Positions 8,681 through 17,819 of a stretch of DNA of 42,792 nucleotides are shown piece by piece (the stretch's first letter is position 1; every line of letters begins with the position of its first letter). This stretch comes from Paracoccus marcusii. Lineage in GTDB: Bacteria > Pseudomonadota > Alphaproteobacteria > Rhodobacterales > Rhodobacteraceae. The notes under the pieces were generated by a model. The model saw nothing but the letters and a program-made list of their open reading frames with translations, had not been told where the DNA came from and made no database searches. The position numbers were made by a program, and so were the translations under genes. The DNA is taken from NCBI RefSeq assembly GCF_006151785.1, contig NZ_VDDD01000013.1, forward strand, positions 1 through 42,792, read 5' to 3'.

Positions 8681-9249
8681 GCGGCGACGACATCGCCCGC
8701 CTGGCCTTCTATGCGATGCTGCTGGTCGTGATCGGCGGCGCGATGGTGTTCGAATTCGCGGGCCGGGGCGGCCGCGCCCTGCGCGCGCTGCTGATGTGGG
8801 CGGTGATCATCGCCGGGCTGGCCGCCGGATACGACTGGTGGCAGCAGACCTATGGCCCCCGCCAGCAGGTGCTGGAGAACGGCGCCCGGATCGAGGTTCC
8901 CGCAGGCCCCGGCGGCCATTTCCACCTGGAAGCCGTGCTGAACGGCACGCCCATCGACTTCATCGTCGACACCGGCGCCACCAGCGTCGCACTCAGCCGC
9001 GACGATGCGCGTGCGATCGGGCTGGACCCCGACACGCTGCGCTTTGGCGGCCAGGCGGTGACGGCCAACGGCCGCGTGGCGACGGCCCCCGTGACGATCG
9101 CGGAATTCGCCATCGGCGATGCGGTGGACCGCGACGTGCGCGCCGTGGTGATCGACAGCGCACTGCAGGACAGCCTGCTGGGCATGTCCTATCTGCGCCG
9201 CTTTGCCCGTGTCAGCTTCGAGGGCGACCTGCTGATCCTGGAACGCTAG
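8677..9249 (+). CDS. Membrane-anchored retropepsin-like aspartic protease
   Basis: A 190-residue protein with two N-terminal transmembrane segments (about 8-28 and 36-52) followed by a soluble domain. That domain holds the aspartic protease motif FIVDTGATSVAL (Asp98-Thr-Gly-Ala) and the later flap/strand sequence LLGMSYLRRFARVSFEGDLLIL. This matches the clan AA single-domain proteases annotated as TIGR02281 in proteobacteria. They have one catalytic Asp per chain and should act as dimers. The start is the GTG at 8677, which overlaps the MarC-family stop. The 3' end overlaps the convergent M20 hydrolase gene by four bases (CTAG). Confidence 0.9.
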   Translation: MSGDDIARLAFYAMLLVVIGGAMVFEFAGRGGRALRALLMWAVIIAGLAAGYDWWQQTYGPRQQVLENGARIEVPAGPGGHFHLEAVLNGTPIDFIVDTGATSVALSRDDARAIGLDPDTLRFGGQAVTANGRVATAPVTIAEFAIGDAVDRDVRAVVIDSALQDSLLGMSYLRRFARVSFEGDLLILER

Positions 9250-10493
9250 CGCGGCATCGCACCGGCCATCTGGCGGATGGTTGCAAAGATCACGTCGATG
9301 CCGCGCGCCAGTTGGGCATAGTCGGTCCATTCCTCGGGCGCATGCGATATGCCGCCCCGGCTTGGCACGAAGATCAGCCCCGTGGGCGCGAAACCCGCCA
9401 TGATCATCGCGTCATGGCCCGCGCCGCTGACCATGACCCGATGCGACACGCCAAGCGCCTCGGCCTGCGCGGACAGGGCCGCGTGGATCTGACCCGACAG
9501 CGGCGTGGGCGCGGCATAAAGCTGTCGTTCCACTTGGGCGGTCAGGCCGTTGCCCTGCGCATGCGCCACGGCGCCCTGCACCATCTCGATCAGGCGCAGC
9601 ACGTCCTCCTCGGCGGGGGCGCGCAGATCGACGGTGAAGGTCACCAGATCGGGAATCACGTTCGCACCACCGGGCAGCACCTCCATCTTGCCCACGGTCA
9701 GCACCGATTGCCGCCCCACCTGCCGCGCCAGATCGGGCAGCAGTGACAGGATGCCGACCGCACCGGTCAGCGCGTCGCGGCGTTGATCCATCGGCGTGGT
9801 GCCGGCATGGCCCGCCTGACCGCGCACGGTCACACGCAGCTGCGCCAACCCCACGATGCGGTCGACGATGGCGATGTCCTGACCCTCGGTTTCCAGCACC
9901 GGGCCCTGTTCGATATGCAGTTCCAGAAACGCATGCACCGATCCGGGCGCCAGGGCCGCCTGCCCCGCCCGTGCCGGGTCCAGCCCATAATCGGTCATCG
10001 CCTTCGCGGCCGACACGCCCGCATCGTCGCGCAGGTCGTCCAGCCCGGCCGGGTCCACCTGCCCGGTCAGCAGCCGCGATCCGAACAGGCCGCCGCCGAA
10101 GCGGGTGCCCTCCTCCTCGATCAGGGCCACCACCTCGACGGGGCGATCCGGCTGCAGGCCGAGGTCGCGGAACAGGAACGCGGTCTCGATCCCCGCCACG
10201 ACGCCCGCGGGGCCGTCGAACCGCCCGCCGTTGGGCACCGAATCCAGATGTGATCCGACCAGGATCGGCGCCAGATCCGGGCGCCTGCCCTCAAGCCGGC
10301 CAAAGACGTTGCCGACGGCGTCCTCTCGGACCTCCAGCCCGGCCTCGACCATCTGGCCCGCCACGAAATCGCGCGCGGCGCGGTATTCGGGGCTGTAGGT
10401 CAGCCGGGTCGTACCCCTGCCGGGGGTTGCGTTGAAACGGTCGATGCCATCGATCAGCGCCTCGATCCGGCGTGCATCCGCAAATCCTGTCAT
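9246..10493 (-). CDS. M20-family Zn-dependent amidohydrolase (allantoate amidohydrolase / N-carbamoyl-amino-acid hydrolase type)
   Basis: A 415-residue enzyme of the hydantoinase/carbamoylase group of peptidase family M20. Metal ligand motifs are visible: His82 in VGSHLDSVPNGG, Asp93 in GRFDG, the Glu pair around 127-128 in IEEEGTRF, His193 in ELHIEQGP and a late His in GGISHAPEEW. Enzymes of this group hydrolyse allantoate, ureidoglycolate-like ureides or N-carbamoyl amino acids. Which of these is used here cannot be decided from sequence. The start overlaps the stop of the upstream permease gene (ATGA), so the two form an operon, probably importing and cleaving one compound under the divergent MarR regulator. 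Confidence 0.87.
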   Translation of the reverse strand: MTGFADARRIEALIDGIDRFNATPGRGTTRLTYSPEYRAARDFVAGQMVEAGLEVREDAVGNVFGRLEGRRPDLAPILVGSHLDSVPNGGRFDGPAGVVAGIETAFLFRDLGLQPDRPVEVVALIEEEGTRFGGGLFGSRLLTGQVDPAGLDDLRDDAGVSAAKAMTDYGLDPARAGQAALAPGSVHAFLELHIEQGPVLETEGQDIAIVDRIVGLAQLRVTVRGQAGHAGTTPMDQRRDALTGAVGILSLLPDLARQVGRQSVLTVGKMEVLPGGANVIPDLVTFTVDLRAPAEEDVLRLIEMVQGAVAHAQGNGLTAQVERQLYAAPTPLSGQIHAALSAQAEALGVSHRVMVSGAGHDAMIMAGFAPTGLIFVPSRGGISHAPEEWTDYAQLARGIDVIFATIRQMAGAMPR

Positions 10494-11677
10494 CCGATCA
10501 GCCCCACGAACAAACCTGCCAGCACGACCGACACCATCGTAACCGTGACAAAGCCCGCGACCAGCATCGGCGGCAGCAGATGCGCGGTCAATGCCTCGCG
10601 TTCGGCGGCATCGTCGGTCAGCGTGTCGATGACGTCCTTGGTGATGATGTAATCGGCGGGAAACCCGTACAGCGCGGTCAGCGAGCAGGCAAAGGCCATC
10701 GCGGGCGTGATGCCCAGCAGGCGCCCCACGATCCAGGACGCGATGTACATCCCCACCAGCCCGATCGCGATGATGGTGACCAGCGGCACTGCCAGCTGGC
10801 CCAGCATCTCGGGCGTTGCGCGCTTCAGCCCGTCGAAGATGAAGACCATCAGGATCAGTACGGTAAAGCCGAAGGCATTGGCCTTGCGCAGCGGCTCACG
10901 CTCCAGGAACCCGACCGACGTCGCGATGACGCCGAAGACCAGGCACAGCACGAAGGGGCTGATGGTGACGACCGGCGCGGCCAGTTCGGACAGGCCCCAG
11001 GCCGCAAAGGCCACGACTCCAAGCCGCAGCATCTTGAAGTAGACGGTGTCATAGGCAGCGGGCAGACGCGCGAACAGGCGCGGCGGCATCGGCGCATCGG
11101 CGCTGTCGGCCACCGGTGCCGTTCCGTGCCAGCGGCCCGCACGGTGCAGGTCCAGAACGCGCCGCCCCTCGCGCTTCAGCATGATGGCGGTCAGCGGATA
11201 GCCCGCAAAGCCCTGCATCACGTAGATCAGGATCGCCAGAACCGACAACGCCTGCAGGCCCGCATCCGCTGCCGCCTGCGACATGATCAGCGATGCCACC
11301 ACCCCGCCGACCAGCGGCGGCGTCGCCACGACCACCGTCTGCCAGTCCAGCAGCATCACGCCCAGTGTGAACAGCAGCGCCACGATGCCGCCGATTCCGG
11401 CCAACGCCACGACGACGGTGCGCCACTGCCGTGCCAGTTCGGCGAAGGACAGAAGCGTCCCCATGTTGGTGATCAGCAGGTACATGGCCAGAAAGACGAT
11501 TGGCGTCTGGAACCCCGCGACCTGGACGATGTCCTCGGGGAAGAAGGTCCAGTAGCCCACCAGGAACAGGATCGCGCAGACGAAGACCGACGGCAGCCAG
11601 GACCGCGTCCGGGTCGAGACGACATCGCCGATCCACAGGATCAGCGCCAAGATGGAGAAGGCCAGCAATTGCGGCAT
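10490..11677 (-). CDS. Putative multi-pass permease (GltS-like), partner of the M20 hydrolase
   Basis: A 395-residue, strongly hydrophobic protein with about ten or eleven membrane segments. A duplicated-looking arrangement is broken by a hydrophilic central loop (about 170-215). Features such as ATPPLVGGVVASLIMSQAAA in the first half and TALYGFPADYIITKDVI in the second are reminiscent of the re-entrant Gly-rich regions of GltS-type secondary transporters. I recognise no firmly named family. It is the first gene of a two-gene operon with the M20 amidohydrolase, so uptake of that enzyme's substrate is the simplest role (inference). The start at 11677 faces the MarR gene across a 157-base intergenic region. 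Confidence 0.65.
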   Translation of the reverse strand: MPQLLAFSILALILWIGDVVSTRTRSWLPSVFVCAILFLVGYWTFFPEDIVQVAGFQTPIVFLAMYLLITNMGTLLSFAELARQWRTVVVALAGIGGIVALLFTLGVMLLDWQTVVVATPPLVGGVVASLIMSQAAADAGLQALSVLAILIYVMQGFAGYPLTAIMLKREGRRVLDLHRAGRWHGTAPVADSADAPMPPRLFARLPAAYDTVYFKMLRLGVVAFAAWGLSELAAPVVTISPFVLCLVFGVIATSVGFLEREPLRKANAFGFTVLILMVFIFDGLKRATPEMLGQLAVPLVTIIAIGLVGMYIASWIVGRLLGITPAMAFACSLTALYGFPADYIITKDVIDTLTDDAAEREALTAHLLPPMLVAGFVTVTMVSVVLAGLFVGLIG

Positions 11678-11834
11678 GGGTCCAAGCCTTTCGGATCAGG
11701 ATCTGTCAAAGAGGGGCCGCATGACGCAACAAACCCGCGCGCCGGCCGTGATGCGCGTTACAATTGATCCATCTGGATGTATTGTGCAACGGTCAATCGT
11801 CGCGTCCACGCGACGGCCATGGCAGGAGGAGCCG
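11678..11834. promoter_or_regulatory. Divergent control region between the permease and MarR genes
   Basis: Intergenic region of 157 bases with start codons on both sides. It contains an imperfect palindrome (annotated separately) and a strong ribosome binding site (AGGAGGAG around 11824-11831) for the MarR gene. A common operator serving both directions is the usual arrangement for this gene order. Confidence 0.5.
11760..11785. promoter_or_regulatory. Candidate MarR operator (imperfect palindrome)
   Basis: The sequence ACAATTGATCC-ATCT-GGATGTATTGT is an inverted repeat with 11-base arms, nine of them matched, around a four-base spacer. Its size and AT-rich arms fit a site for a dimeric MarR-type winged helix. 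It lies 49 bases before the MarR start and 82 bases from the divergent permease start. Confidence 0.5.
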
Positions 11835-12416
11835 ATGCAGACCGACGACCTCGATGCGATGCTGGCGCAGCTGCTGGACAGCGACCTGTCAGAGCTGCTG
11901 TCGATCAGCTATGTCGTGCTGGCCAACAACCAGGTGACGAACCGCCATATCGAGCGTTTCCACGACATGCCCGTGCAATGCTGGTCCGCGCTGCTGGCGA
12001 CGGTCAGTTTTCCGGGACTCCGGGCACGCGATCTGCTGCATCTGTTCCCGCGCCCGCAGAACACCGTCAGCCGCGCCCTGGCCCTGCTGGAGGCGCGCGG
12101 CCTGATCGAACAACGTCCCTGCCCTCAGGATGCGCGGGCCAAACGGCTTTATCCGACCCCGGACGGGTCCGACCTGCTGGCCACCATCCGCCAGACCGCA
12201 AGGCTGCGTCAGGACGAAATGTTCGGCGTGCTGGATGCCGGGGAACGGGCGACCTTTCTGGCATTATGCCGAAAGATCGCCGCGGGACCACGGCTGGTGA
12301 GATCCCAGGTGATGCCCGATCAGGCCAGGCGGACCGGGATGCCCTTGGACGCCGGGGTGTCCGATGCCAGATCCCCACGCGACAGCGGCGACAGCGGGTT
12401 CAGCTCCGGGAAGTAG
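11835..12416 (+). CDS. MarR-family transcriptional regulator with unusual C-terminal tail
   Basis: A 193-residue protein. Residues of about 20-150 fit the MarR winged-helix fold, including the recognition-helix region (FPRPQNTVSRALALLEARGLI) and the wing (DARAKRLYPTPDG). The ATG at 11835 is chosen because an excellent AGGAGGAG site lies just upstream; the frame is open further 5' but without MarR-like sequence. The last 40 or so residues (after LCRKIAAG) are Ser/Arg/Asp-rich and not typical. They are encoded antisense to the 3' end of the convergent YdeP-type gene, overlapping it by 97 bases. The gene is divergent from the permease/M20 operon, which it probably controls. Confidence 0.85.
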   Translation: MQTDDLDAMLAQLLDSDLSELLSISYVVLANNQVTNRHIERFHDMPVQCWSALLATVSFPGLRARDLLHLFPRPQNTVSRALALLEARGLIEQRPCPQDARAKRLYPTPDGSDLLATIRQTARLRQDEMFGVLDAGERATFLALCRKIAAGPRLVRSQVMPDQARRTGMPLDAGVSDARSPRDSGDSGFSSGK

Positions 12417-14593
12417 CCGGCCAGACAGCCGCGCGGGATGTCATAGGGGATGACGCGCAGCCCATTGACCCGCCGCGCGATCCCGTCCTCGGCGGCCGAG
12501 GTGAGGGTGATGCGCTGCTCCGCGGCCAGCCCCGCCGCCGCCATGTCGTCGGGCGACATCATGACCAGCATCCGGTCGCCCTCGATCCCGCGCAGGCGGT
12601 CGGACATGCCATAGACGGTGGTGTTGAACTGATCATTCGACCGCAGCGTCATCAGGCGGTACACGCCTTCCTGCGCGCCAAGGCCGGTCGCGTCCAGATC
12701 GGCGGGTCGCGTGAACTGCGCGCGGCCGCTCTCGGTCTTCCAGACGCGGTTGCGGGCGGCGTTGTCGCGATAAAATCCGCCCGGCTGGTTCATGCGGGTC
12801 TCGAAATCGCGGAAATCATCGGGATAGACCGCCTCGATTAACGCGCGGATGCGGGCATGATCGCCTGCCCAATGCCTCCACGGCATCTTGGGGTTGGGGT
12901 CCAGGGTCGCGGCGGCCATCCGGGCGACGATCTCGGTCTCGGACAGCAGGTGCGGGCTGGCGGGCGTGCGATTGCCGATCGATCCGTGGATATGGCTGAA
13001 GCTGTCCTCGACCGAGACCTGCTGGTTGACGCCACCCTGCATGTCCTGTTCGGCCCGGACTAGGCAGGGCAAGATCCAAGACGCCTGTCCCGGCATCAGG
13101 TGGGTGCGGTTCAGTCGCGTCGCCACGTGGACGGTCAACGGCATCGACCGCCAGGCGTCGGCCACGCGATCGGTGTCGGGCACCGCGCGCGCAAGGTTGC
13201 CACCCAAGCCCACGAACCCCGTGGCCCGCCCTTCCAGCAGCGCCTCGACAAAGGCGGTGGTGTTCCACCCCTCCTCCATCGGCGGCTGCATGTCGAACAG
13301 CGCGCGCAGGTGGTCGTTCGGGACCAGTTCGGGCTTTTCGGTGATGCCGACGGTGCGCTGCCCCTGCACGTTGGAATGGCCACGGACCGGGCTGCAGCCC
13401 GCACCCTTGCGCCCGATATTTCCGCGCAACAGCAGCAGGTTGACCAGCGCGCCGATGGCGGCCGACCCATGGACATGTTGCGTCAGGCCCATGCCATAGA
13501 CGCCGATCACGGCGCGCGACCGGGCATAGATCGCACCGATCCCCTCCATCGCCGCGCGGGTCAGGCCGCTAACCTGTTCCAGTTCGGTCCAGTCGGTCGC
13601 ATCGACCCAATCCATCCAATCCTGCAACCCATGTGCATGCCTGTTCAGGAAGTCATGATCCAGCACGCCGCCCTGGCTGCGTTCCAACGCCAGCACATGC
13701 TTGGCGATACCGGTCAATGCGGCGATGTCGCCGCCCGCGCGCACCTGCAGATAGCGGTCGGCGATCTCGGTGGGTGCGCCCACGGTCATCTGCCACGGGC
13801 TTTGCGGGTTTGCGAATTCCAGCAGACCCTTCTCGCGCAGCGGGTTGATGGCGACGATGCAGCAGCCGCGCTTGGCCGCCTGCTGCAACGGGTGCAGCAT
13901 GCGGGGGCTGTTCGTGCCGGGATTCTGGCCGATCTGCAGGATCATGTCGCAATGATCGAAATCCTCCAGCACGCAGGTGCCGACCGGCGATCCGACAACG
14001 GTCTTGAGCCCCACGGATGTCGTCTCATGGCACATGTTGGAGCTGTCGGGCAGGTTCACATGCCCATAAGCACGCGCATACAGCCCATAGAGGAACGACG
14101 CCTCCAGCCCCGCCTTGCCGGAGGCATAGAATGTCACGGTCTTGGGGTCCAGCGCACGCAGGCCCTGGCCGATCTCGGCAAAGGCCTCATCCCACGTGGT
14201 TTCCAGATAACGGTCGCTGGGCACGTCATAGCGCAGGGGGTGGGTCAGCCGTCCCGCCATCTCCAAGTCGTATTCGGACCAGGTTGCCAGTTCGGCCACC
14301 GTGTGATCCAGAAAGAAGTCGGGCCCGCAGCGTTCCGAGGTCAGGTCCCACAGCGTCGCCTTGGCGCCGTTCTCGCAGAATTCGACGACATGCGGGTTGG
14401 GCGGCTTGCCCCAGGCGCAGGACGCGCACATCATGCCGCCCGCCTTGTTCTGACCCCGCAAGGTTTCCAACGCGCCCGGCCCCGGCTTTGCGGCACGGGC
14501 CACCTGGGCCATCCCCTTTGCCGATCCCCACCCCCCGACGGGGCCGTCATAGGAGAAAACGCGGTCGTCGGTCTTGGGCTGGTCGTCGGACAT
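12320..14593 (-). CDS. FdhF/YdeP-family molybdopterin oxidoreductase
   Basis: A 757-residue single-subunit enzyme of the DMSO-reductase superfamily. The N-terminal iron-sulfur motif is MMCASCAWGKPPNP with Cys56 and Cys59, followed by Cys73 in EFCENGAKA. This three-Cys layout is characteristic of the FdhF/YdeP group. Further markers are SSNMCHETTSVGL, IGQNPGTNSPRM, GNIGRKGAGCSPVRGHSNVQG and a C-terminal molybdopterin-dinucleotide-binding domain (LRSNDQFNTTVYG). There is no Tat signal, so it is cytoplasmic. The physiological substrate of YdeP-like proteins is not established. It lies 50 bases downstream of the PaoABC-like operon behind a strong hairpin, with its own AGGAG site before ATG 14593. 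Confidence 0.92.
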   Translation of the reverse strand: MSDDQPKTDDRVFSYDGPVGGWGSAKGMAQVARAAKPGPGALETLRGQNKAGGMMCASCAWGKPPNPHVVEFCENGAKATLWDLTSERCGPDFFLDHTVAELATWSEYDLEMAGRLTHPLRYDVPSDRYLETTWDEAFAEIGQGLRALDPKTVTFYASGKAGLEASFLYGLYARAYGHVNLPDSSNMCHETTSVGLKTVVGSPVGTCVLEDFDHCDMILQIGQNPGTNSPRMLHPLQQAAKRGCCIVAINPLREKGLLEFANPQSPWQMTVGAPTEIADRYLQVRAGGDIAALTGIAKHVLALERSQGGVLDHDFLNRHAHGLQDWMDWVDATDWTELEQVSGLTRAAMEGIGAIYARSRAVIGVYGMGLTQHVHGSAAIGALVNLLLLRGNIGRKGAGCSPVRGHSNVQGQRTVGITEKPELVPNDHLRALFDMQPPMEEGWNTTAFVEALLEGRATGFVGLGGNLARAVPDTDRVADAWRSMPLTVHVATRLNRTHLMPGQASWILPCLVRAEQDMQGGVNQQVSVEDSFSHIHGSIGNRTPASPHLLSETEIVARMAAATLDPNPKMPWRHWAGDHARIRALIEAVYPDDFRDFETRMNQPGGFYRDNAARNRVWKTESGRAQFTRPADLDATGLGAQEGVYRLMTLRSNDQFNTTVYGMSDRLRGIEGDRMLVMMSPDDMAAAGLAAEQRITLTSAAEDGIARRVNGLRVIPYDIPRGCLAGYFPELNPLSPLSRGDLASDTPASKGIPVRLA

Positions 14594-14614
14594 GTCGGGC
14601 TCCTGTCAGGGGTT

Positions 14615-14636
14615 CGGGGGCGGCGCACCGCCCCCG
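14615..14636 (-). terminator. Strong GC hairpin between the PaoC-like and YdeP-like genes
   Basis: A perfect inverted repeat with nine-base arms (CGGGGGCGG / CCGCCCCCG) and a four-base loop lies eight bases after the stop of the molybdenum subunit gene. On the transcribed minus strand no T-run follows, so it is not a classical intrinsic terminator. It may reduce read-through or protect the upstream message from 3' decay. Confidence 0.45.
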
Positions 14637-14643
14637 GATGCGA

Positions 14644-16860
14644 TCACGCCGCCGGGGCGAAGGGATCGGGCAGATGGGCCAGCAGCTTGTCCGGCGTCAT
14701 CGGGAATTCGTGCAGACGCACGCCGCAGGCATTGTAGATGGCGTTTGCCACCGCCCCCGCCGCCCCGCAGATGCCCAGTTCGCCGACACCCTTGGCCTGG
14801 ATGGGCGATGCGTGCGGATCACGCTCCTCCAGCAGGATGACCTCCATGTCGGGAATGTCCGCATGGACCGGCACATGGTATTCGGCCAAGTCGTGGTTCA
14901 CCAGATGACCGTCGCGGCTGTCAAAGGACAACTCCTCGGTCAATGCACTGCCGATGCCCCAGACCATGCCGCCCAGACATTGCGACCGCGCCGTCTTGGC
15001 GTTCAGCACCCGGCCAAAGCCGAATGCCCCGGTCATGCGGCGCAGACGCGTCTCTCCGGTGAAGGCATTGACCGCGACCTCGCAGAAGAAGGCGCCATAG
15101 GTCGACTGGTTGACCTTCTCCATCAGCTTGCCCGGTTCGATCTTGCCGGTCCGCGTCAGATCCTCGGACAGAAGGTCGGTCACGGGACGCGGCTCGACGC
15201 CCTCGGCCCAGGCCTTGCCGTCCTGCAGCAGCAGGTCGTCGGATGCACATCCAAGCGCCTGCGCCAGGGTCGCGCGGATCGCCTCGCAGGCCAGGAACAC
15301 CGCCGAACCTGTCGACGACGCACCCCAGCTGCCCCCCGAACCGGCGCCGGACGGCAGGCGGCTGTCACCCAGACGGACGGTGGTGCGCTCGATCGGCTGG
15401 CCCAGCATTTCTGCTGCGACCTGACCCAGGATGGCATAGCTGCCGGTGCCGATGTCGGTGTGATCGGTCTCGACCACCACATGGCCATCGGCGGTCAGGG
15501 TCACGCGGGCCTCGGCCTTGGCCAGGATGTTCACGCGGGCGGCGGATGCCACGCCCATGCCGATCCACCATTCACCCTCGCGCCGCGCGCAGGGTGTGGC
15601 GTTGCGCTTGTCCCAGCCAAAGGCCGAAGCGCCGGCGTCCAAAGCCTCGACCAGTCTGCGCGAGGAATAGGGCGTACCCTCGCCCGGCACCTCGTCGGGC
15701 AGGTTGCGCTTGCGCAATTCGACCGGGTCGATGCCGGTGGCTTCGGCCAGTTCGTCCATCGCGACCTCAAGGGCCTGCATGCCGACGGCCTCGCCCGGCG
15801 CCCGGACAGAACCGGCGGTCAGACGGGTGATGTCGGACTTGCGCACTGCCAGCAGGCGGTTCTCGCCGGCGTAGAGGAACTCGGAGGCTTGCGTCACCGG
15901 TTCGGAGAAGCTTTCCCCGGGCAGGTTCGACACCAGCGCCTCATGGGCGAAGGCGATCAGGCGGCCGTCGGGGCCGCAGCCCAGACGGATGCGCTGTTCG
16001 GTTTCGGACCGGCGCATGATCGATTGGAACACCTGCTGGCGGCTCATGACCACACGGACCGGGCGTCCCAGTTCCTTGGCGGCAATCGCCGCGGCGACCG
16101 CCTCGTGCGAGATGCCCAGCTTGGACCCGAACCCGCCGCCGACATAGGGCGACAGCAGATGCACGTGCTTGGGGTCGATCCCCAGGCTGTCAGCCAATTC
16201 CGCCACGTTGTAGCTCAGCATCTGCAGGCTGCCCCACAGGGTCAGATCCTTGCCGTCCCATTCCGCGACCGCCGCATGCGGTTCCATCGCGGCACTGGCA
16301 TGGCCGGGGGTTGTGAAGGTCAGATCGACGGAATGCGCGGCGTCGCGCATGGCCTTGTCCAGATTGCCCGCCTTGATCGGATCTGCGGCCGGTTCCGCAT
16401 CGGCGGCATCCGGCAGGAACTGCGCCTCGCCGGACTGGTCCTCGTATTCGATGTCCAGCGCCTTTGCGGCATTGGTCGCCTGCTCGAACGTCTCGGCGAC
16501 GACCAGGGCCACCGGCTGCATCGGAAAGTCGACCTTCGAGACGTCCTGCTCGGGGGCCTCGCCCGCGGTACCCTGCGCGGCACGGCGCAGCATCCGTTCC
16601 GACGAATAGACGGCCAGAACGCCGGGCATCGCCATCACGACGTCGCGGTTGATCTTCCTGACCCGACCGGTGCTGATCGTCGCGCCGACCAGCACGCCCT
16701 CGACGCAGTTCTCGCGTGCATATTCGGCGGCATAGGTCGCGGTGCCCGCCACCTTCAGCGGGCCTTCCGGCCGGTTCAGCGGCTTGCCGATCACCCCCTG
16801 GCGGGTGCGATCCAGCATGTCGCGGGTGTCGGGGGTGTCATAGGTATCGCTCATCGTCAT
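14644..16860 (-). CDS. PaoC-like molybdenum-binding subunit, xanthine dehydrogenase family
   Basis: A 738-residue large subunit of a xanthine-oxidase-type hydroxylase. It opens with the family entry [23 protein letters not shown]. It contains the Gly-rich molybdopterin loop YVGGGFGSK, the segment [15 protein letters not shown], and the C-terminal [13 protein letters not shown] region, which carries the catalytic Glu of this class. The resemblance is to E. coli PaoC (YagR), the aldehyde-oxidising enzyme. The start at 16860 overlaps the FAD-subunit stop (ATGA); the longer open frame upstream is not coding. Aldehyde oxidation to carboxylic acid is the family-based expectation. The substrate is undetermined. 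Confidence 0.92.
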   Translation of the reverse strand: MTMSDTYDTPDTRDMLDRTRQGVIGKPLNRPEGPLKVAGTATYAAEYARENCVEGVLVGATISTGRVRKINRDVVMAMPGVLAVYSSERMLRRAAQGTAGEAPEQDVSKVDFPMQPVALVVAETFEQATNAAKALDIEYEDQSGEAQFLPDAADAEPAADPIKAGNLDKAMRDAAHSVDLTFTTPGHASAAMEPHAAVAEWDGKDLTLWGSLQMLSYNVAELADSLGIDPKHVHLLSPYVGGGFGSKLGISHEAVAAAIAAKELGRPVRVVMSRQQVFQSIMRRSETEQRIRLGCGPDGRLIAFAHEALVSNLPGESFSEPVTQASEFLYAGENRLLAVRKSDITRLTAGSVRAPGEAVGMQALEVAMDELAEATGIDPVELRKRNLPDEVPGEGTPYSSRRLVEALDAGASAFGWDKRNATPCARREGEWWIGMGVASAARVNILAKAEARVTLTADGHVVVETDHTDIGTGSYAILGQVAAEMLGQPIERTTVRLGDSRLPSGAGSGGSWGASSTGSAVFLACEAIRATLAQALGCASDDLLLQDGKAWAEGVEPRPVTDLLSEDLTRTGKIEPGKLMEKVNQSTYGAFFCEVAVNAFTGETRLRRMTGAFGFGRVLNAKTARSQCLGGMVWGIGSALTEELSFDSRDGHLVNHDLAEYHVPVHADIPDMEVILLEERDPHASPIQAKGVGELGICGAAGAVANAIYNACGVRLHEFPMTPDKLLAHLPDPFAPAA

Positions 16861-17819
16861 TCCCCCGTGGCTTCCGCCAGTACGGCCGCAAGGGCGCGGC
16901 GGACCAGCGTGATCTTGAAATCGTTGTGTCCCTGGCCGCGCGCATCCTCCAGCAGAAGATCCGCGGCCTTGTCGAACAGCGCGGGCGTCGGGCGTTCCCC
17001 GACCAGCAGCGTCTCGACGCGGTCGTCGGTCCACGGCTTGTGGGCAATGCTTCCGAACGCCAGTTGCGCGGCGTCGATGCGGCCGTTGTCCATGCGGACC
17101 GCCGCAGCCACGGACACCAGCGCAAAGGCATAAGATGCCCGGTCGCGCACCTTGCGATACAGCTGACGCCCCCCGAACGGTGCCGGCAGGCGGATGGCGG
17201 TGATGACCTCACCCGCCTTCAGCACGTTGTCGCGCGACGGATCGTCTCCGGGCAGGCGGTGGAAATCGCGCATCGGAATTTCACGCGTGCCGTCAGGGCC
17301 TTCGGTCTCGACCGTGGCGCGCAGGGCCGACAGGGCCACGGCCATGTCGCCCGGATAGGTCGCGATGCAGGCGTCGGACGCGCCCAGAATCGCATGGTTG
17401 CGGTTCACGCCACCCTGCGCCGCGCAGCCTGTGCCCGGTTCGCGCTTGTTGCAAGGCGACCGCCCGTCCATGAAATAACCGCAGCGCGTGCGCTGGCACA
17501 GGTTGCCGCCCATCGTCGCCTTGTTGCGCAACTGCGGGCTGGCACCGGCCAGAATGGCGCGCGACAGCAGCGGCCAGTCGGCACGGAGGCGCGGATGCGC
17601 CGCGCAGTCCGAGTTGCTGACCAGCGCGCCGATGCGAAGACCGGCACCCTCGGAGGTGATTTCCTTGAGGCCGACGCGGGTGATGTCCAGCAGGGCATCC
17701 GGGGTCGCGACCTCCAGCTTCATCAGGTCCAGCAGGTTGGTGCCGCCGGCGATCAGCATCGCGGGGTTGCCGACGGCTTGCGCCAGATCACCCGCGCGTT
17801 CGTATTCGAATGCCTTCAT
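16857..17819 (-). CDS. PaoB-like FAD-binding subunit with extra [4Fe-4S] motif
   Basis: A 320-residue FAD subunit of the xanthine dehydrogenase family. The FAD-binding loop is [14 protein letters not shown] (about 21-34) and a second is ATMGGNL (about 101-107). Between them and the domain end lie four cysteines, Cys108, Cys113, Cys123 and Cys132 ([18 protein letters not shown]). This is the arrangement that gives E. coli PaoB its additional [4Fe-4S] cluster and is absent from ordinary CoxM-type subunits. It therefore identifies the complex as PaoABC-like. Both ends overlap neighbouring genes by four bases, implying coupled translation of a stoichiometric complex. Confidence 0.93.
   Translation of the reverse strand: MKAFEYERAGDLAQAVGNPAMLIAGGTNLLDLMKLEVATPDALLDITRVGLKEITSEGAGLRIGALVSNSDCAAHPRLRADWPLLSRAILAGASPQLRNKATMGGNLCQRTRCGYFMDGRSPCNKREPGTGCAAQGGVNRNHAILGASDACIATYPGDMAVALSALRATVETEGPDGTREIPMRDFHRLPGDDPSRDNVLKAGEVITAIRLPAPFGGRQLYRKVRDRASYAFALVSVAAAVRMDNGRIDAAQLAFGSIAHKPWTDDRVETLLVGERPTPALFDKAADLLLEDARGQGHNDFKITLVRRALAAVLAEATGE

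Noticed and set aside
10472..11767. A 431-codon plus-strand frame opposite the permease
   Set aside because: Antisense shadow of a transmembrane protein; His/Gln/Asp-rich and without domain.
14615..14636. A true Rho-independent terminator
   Set aside because: The stem is strong, but there is no T-run on the transcribed strand, so it is listed only as a terminator-like hairpin.
16861..17034. Extension of the PaoC-like frame upstream of 16860
   Set aside because: It lies inside the FAD-subunit gene and reads as basic, non-homologous residues. ATG 16860 gives the normal family N-terminus and an ATGA junction.
14017..17133. A 1038-codon plus-strand frame over the molybdoenzyme genes
   Set aside because: Opposite strand of the PaoC-like and YdeP-like genes, which have complete motifs; the plus-strand product has none.
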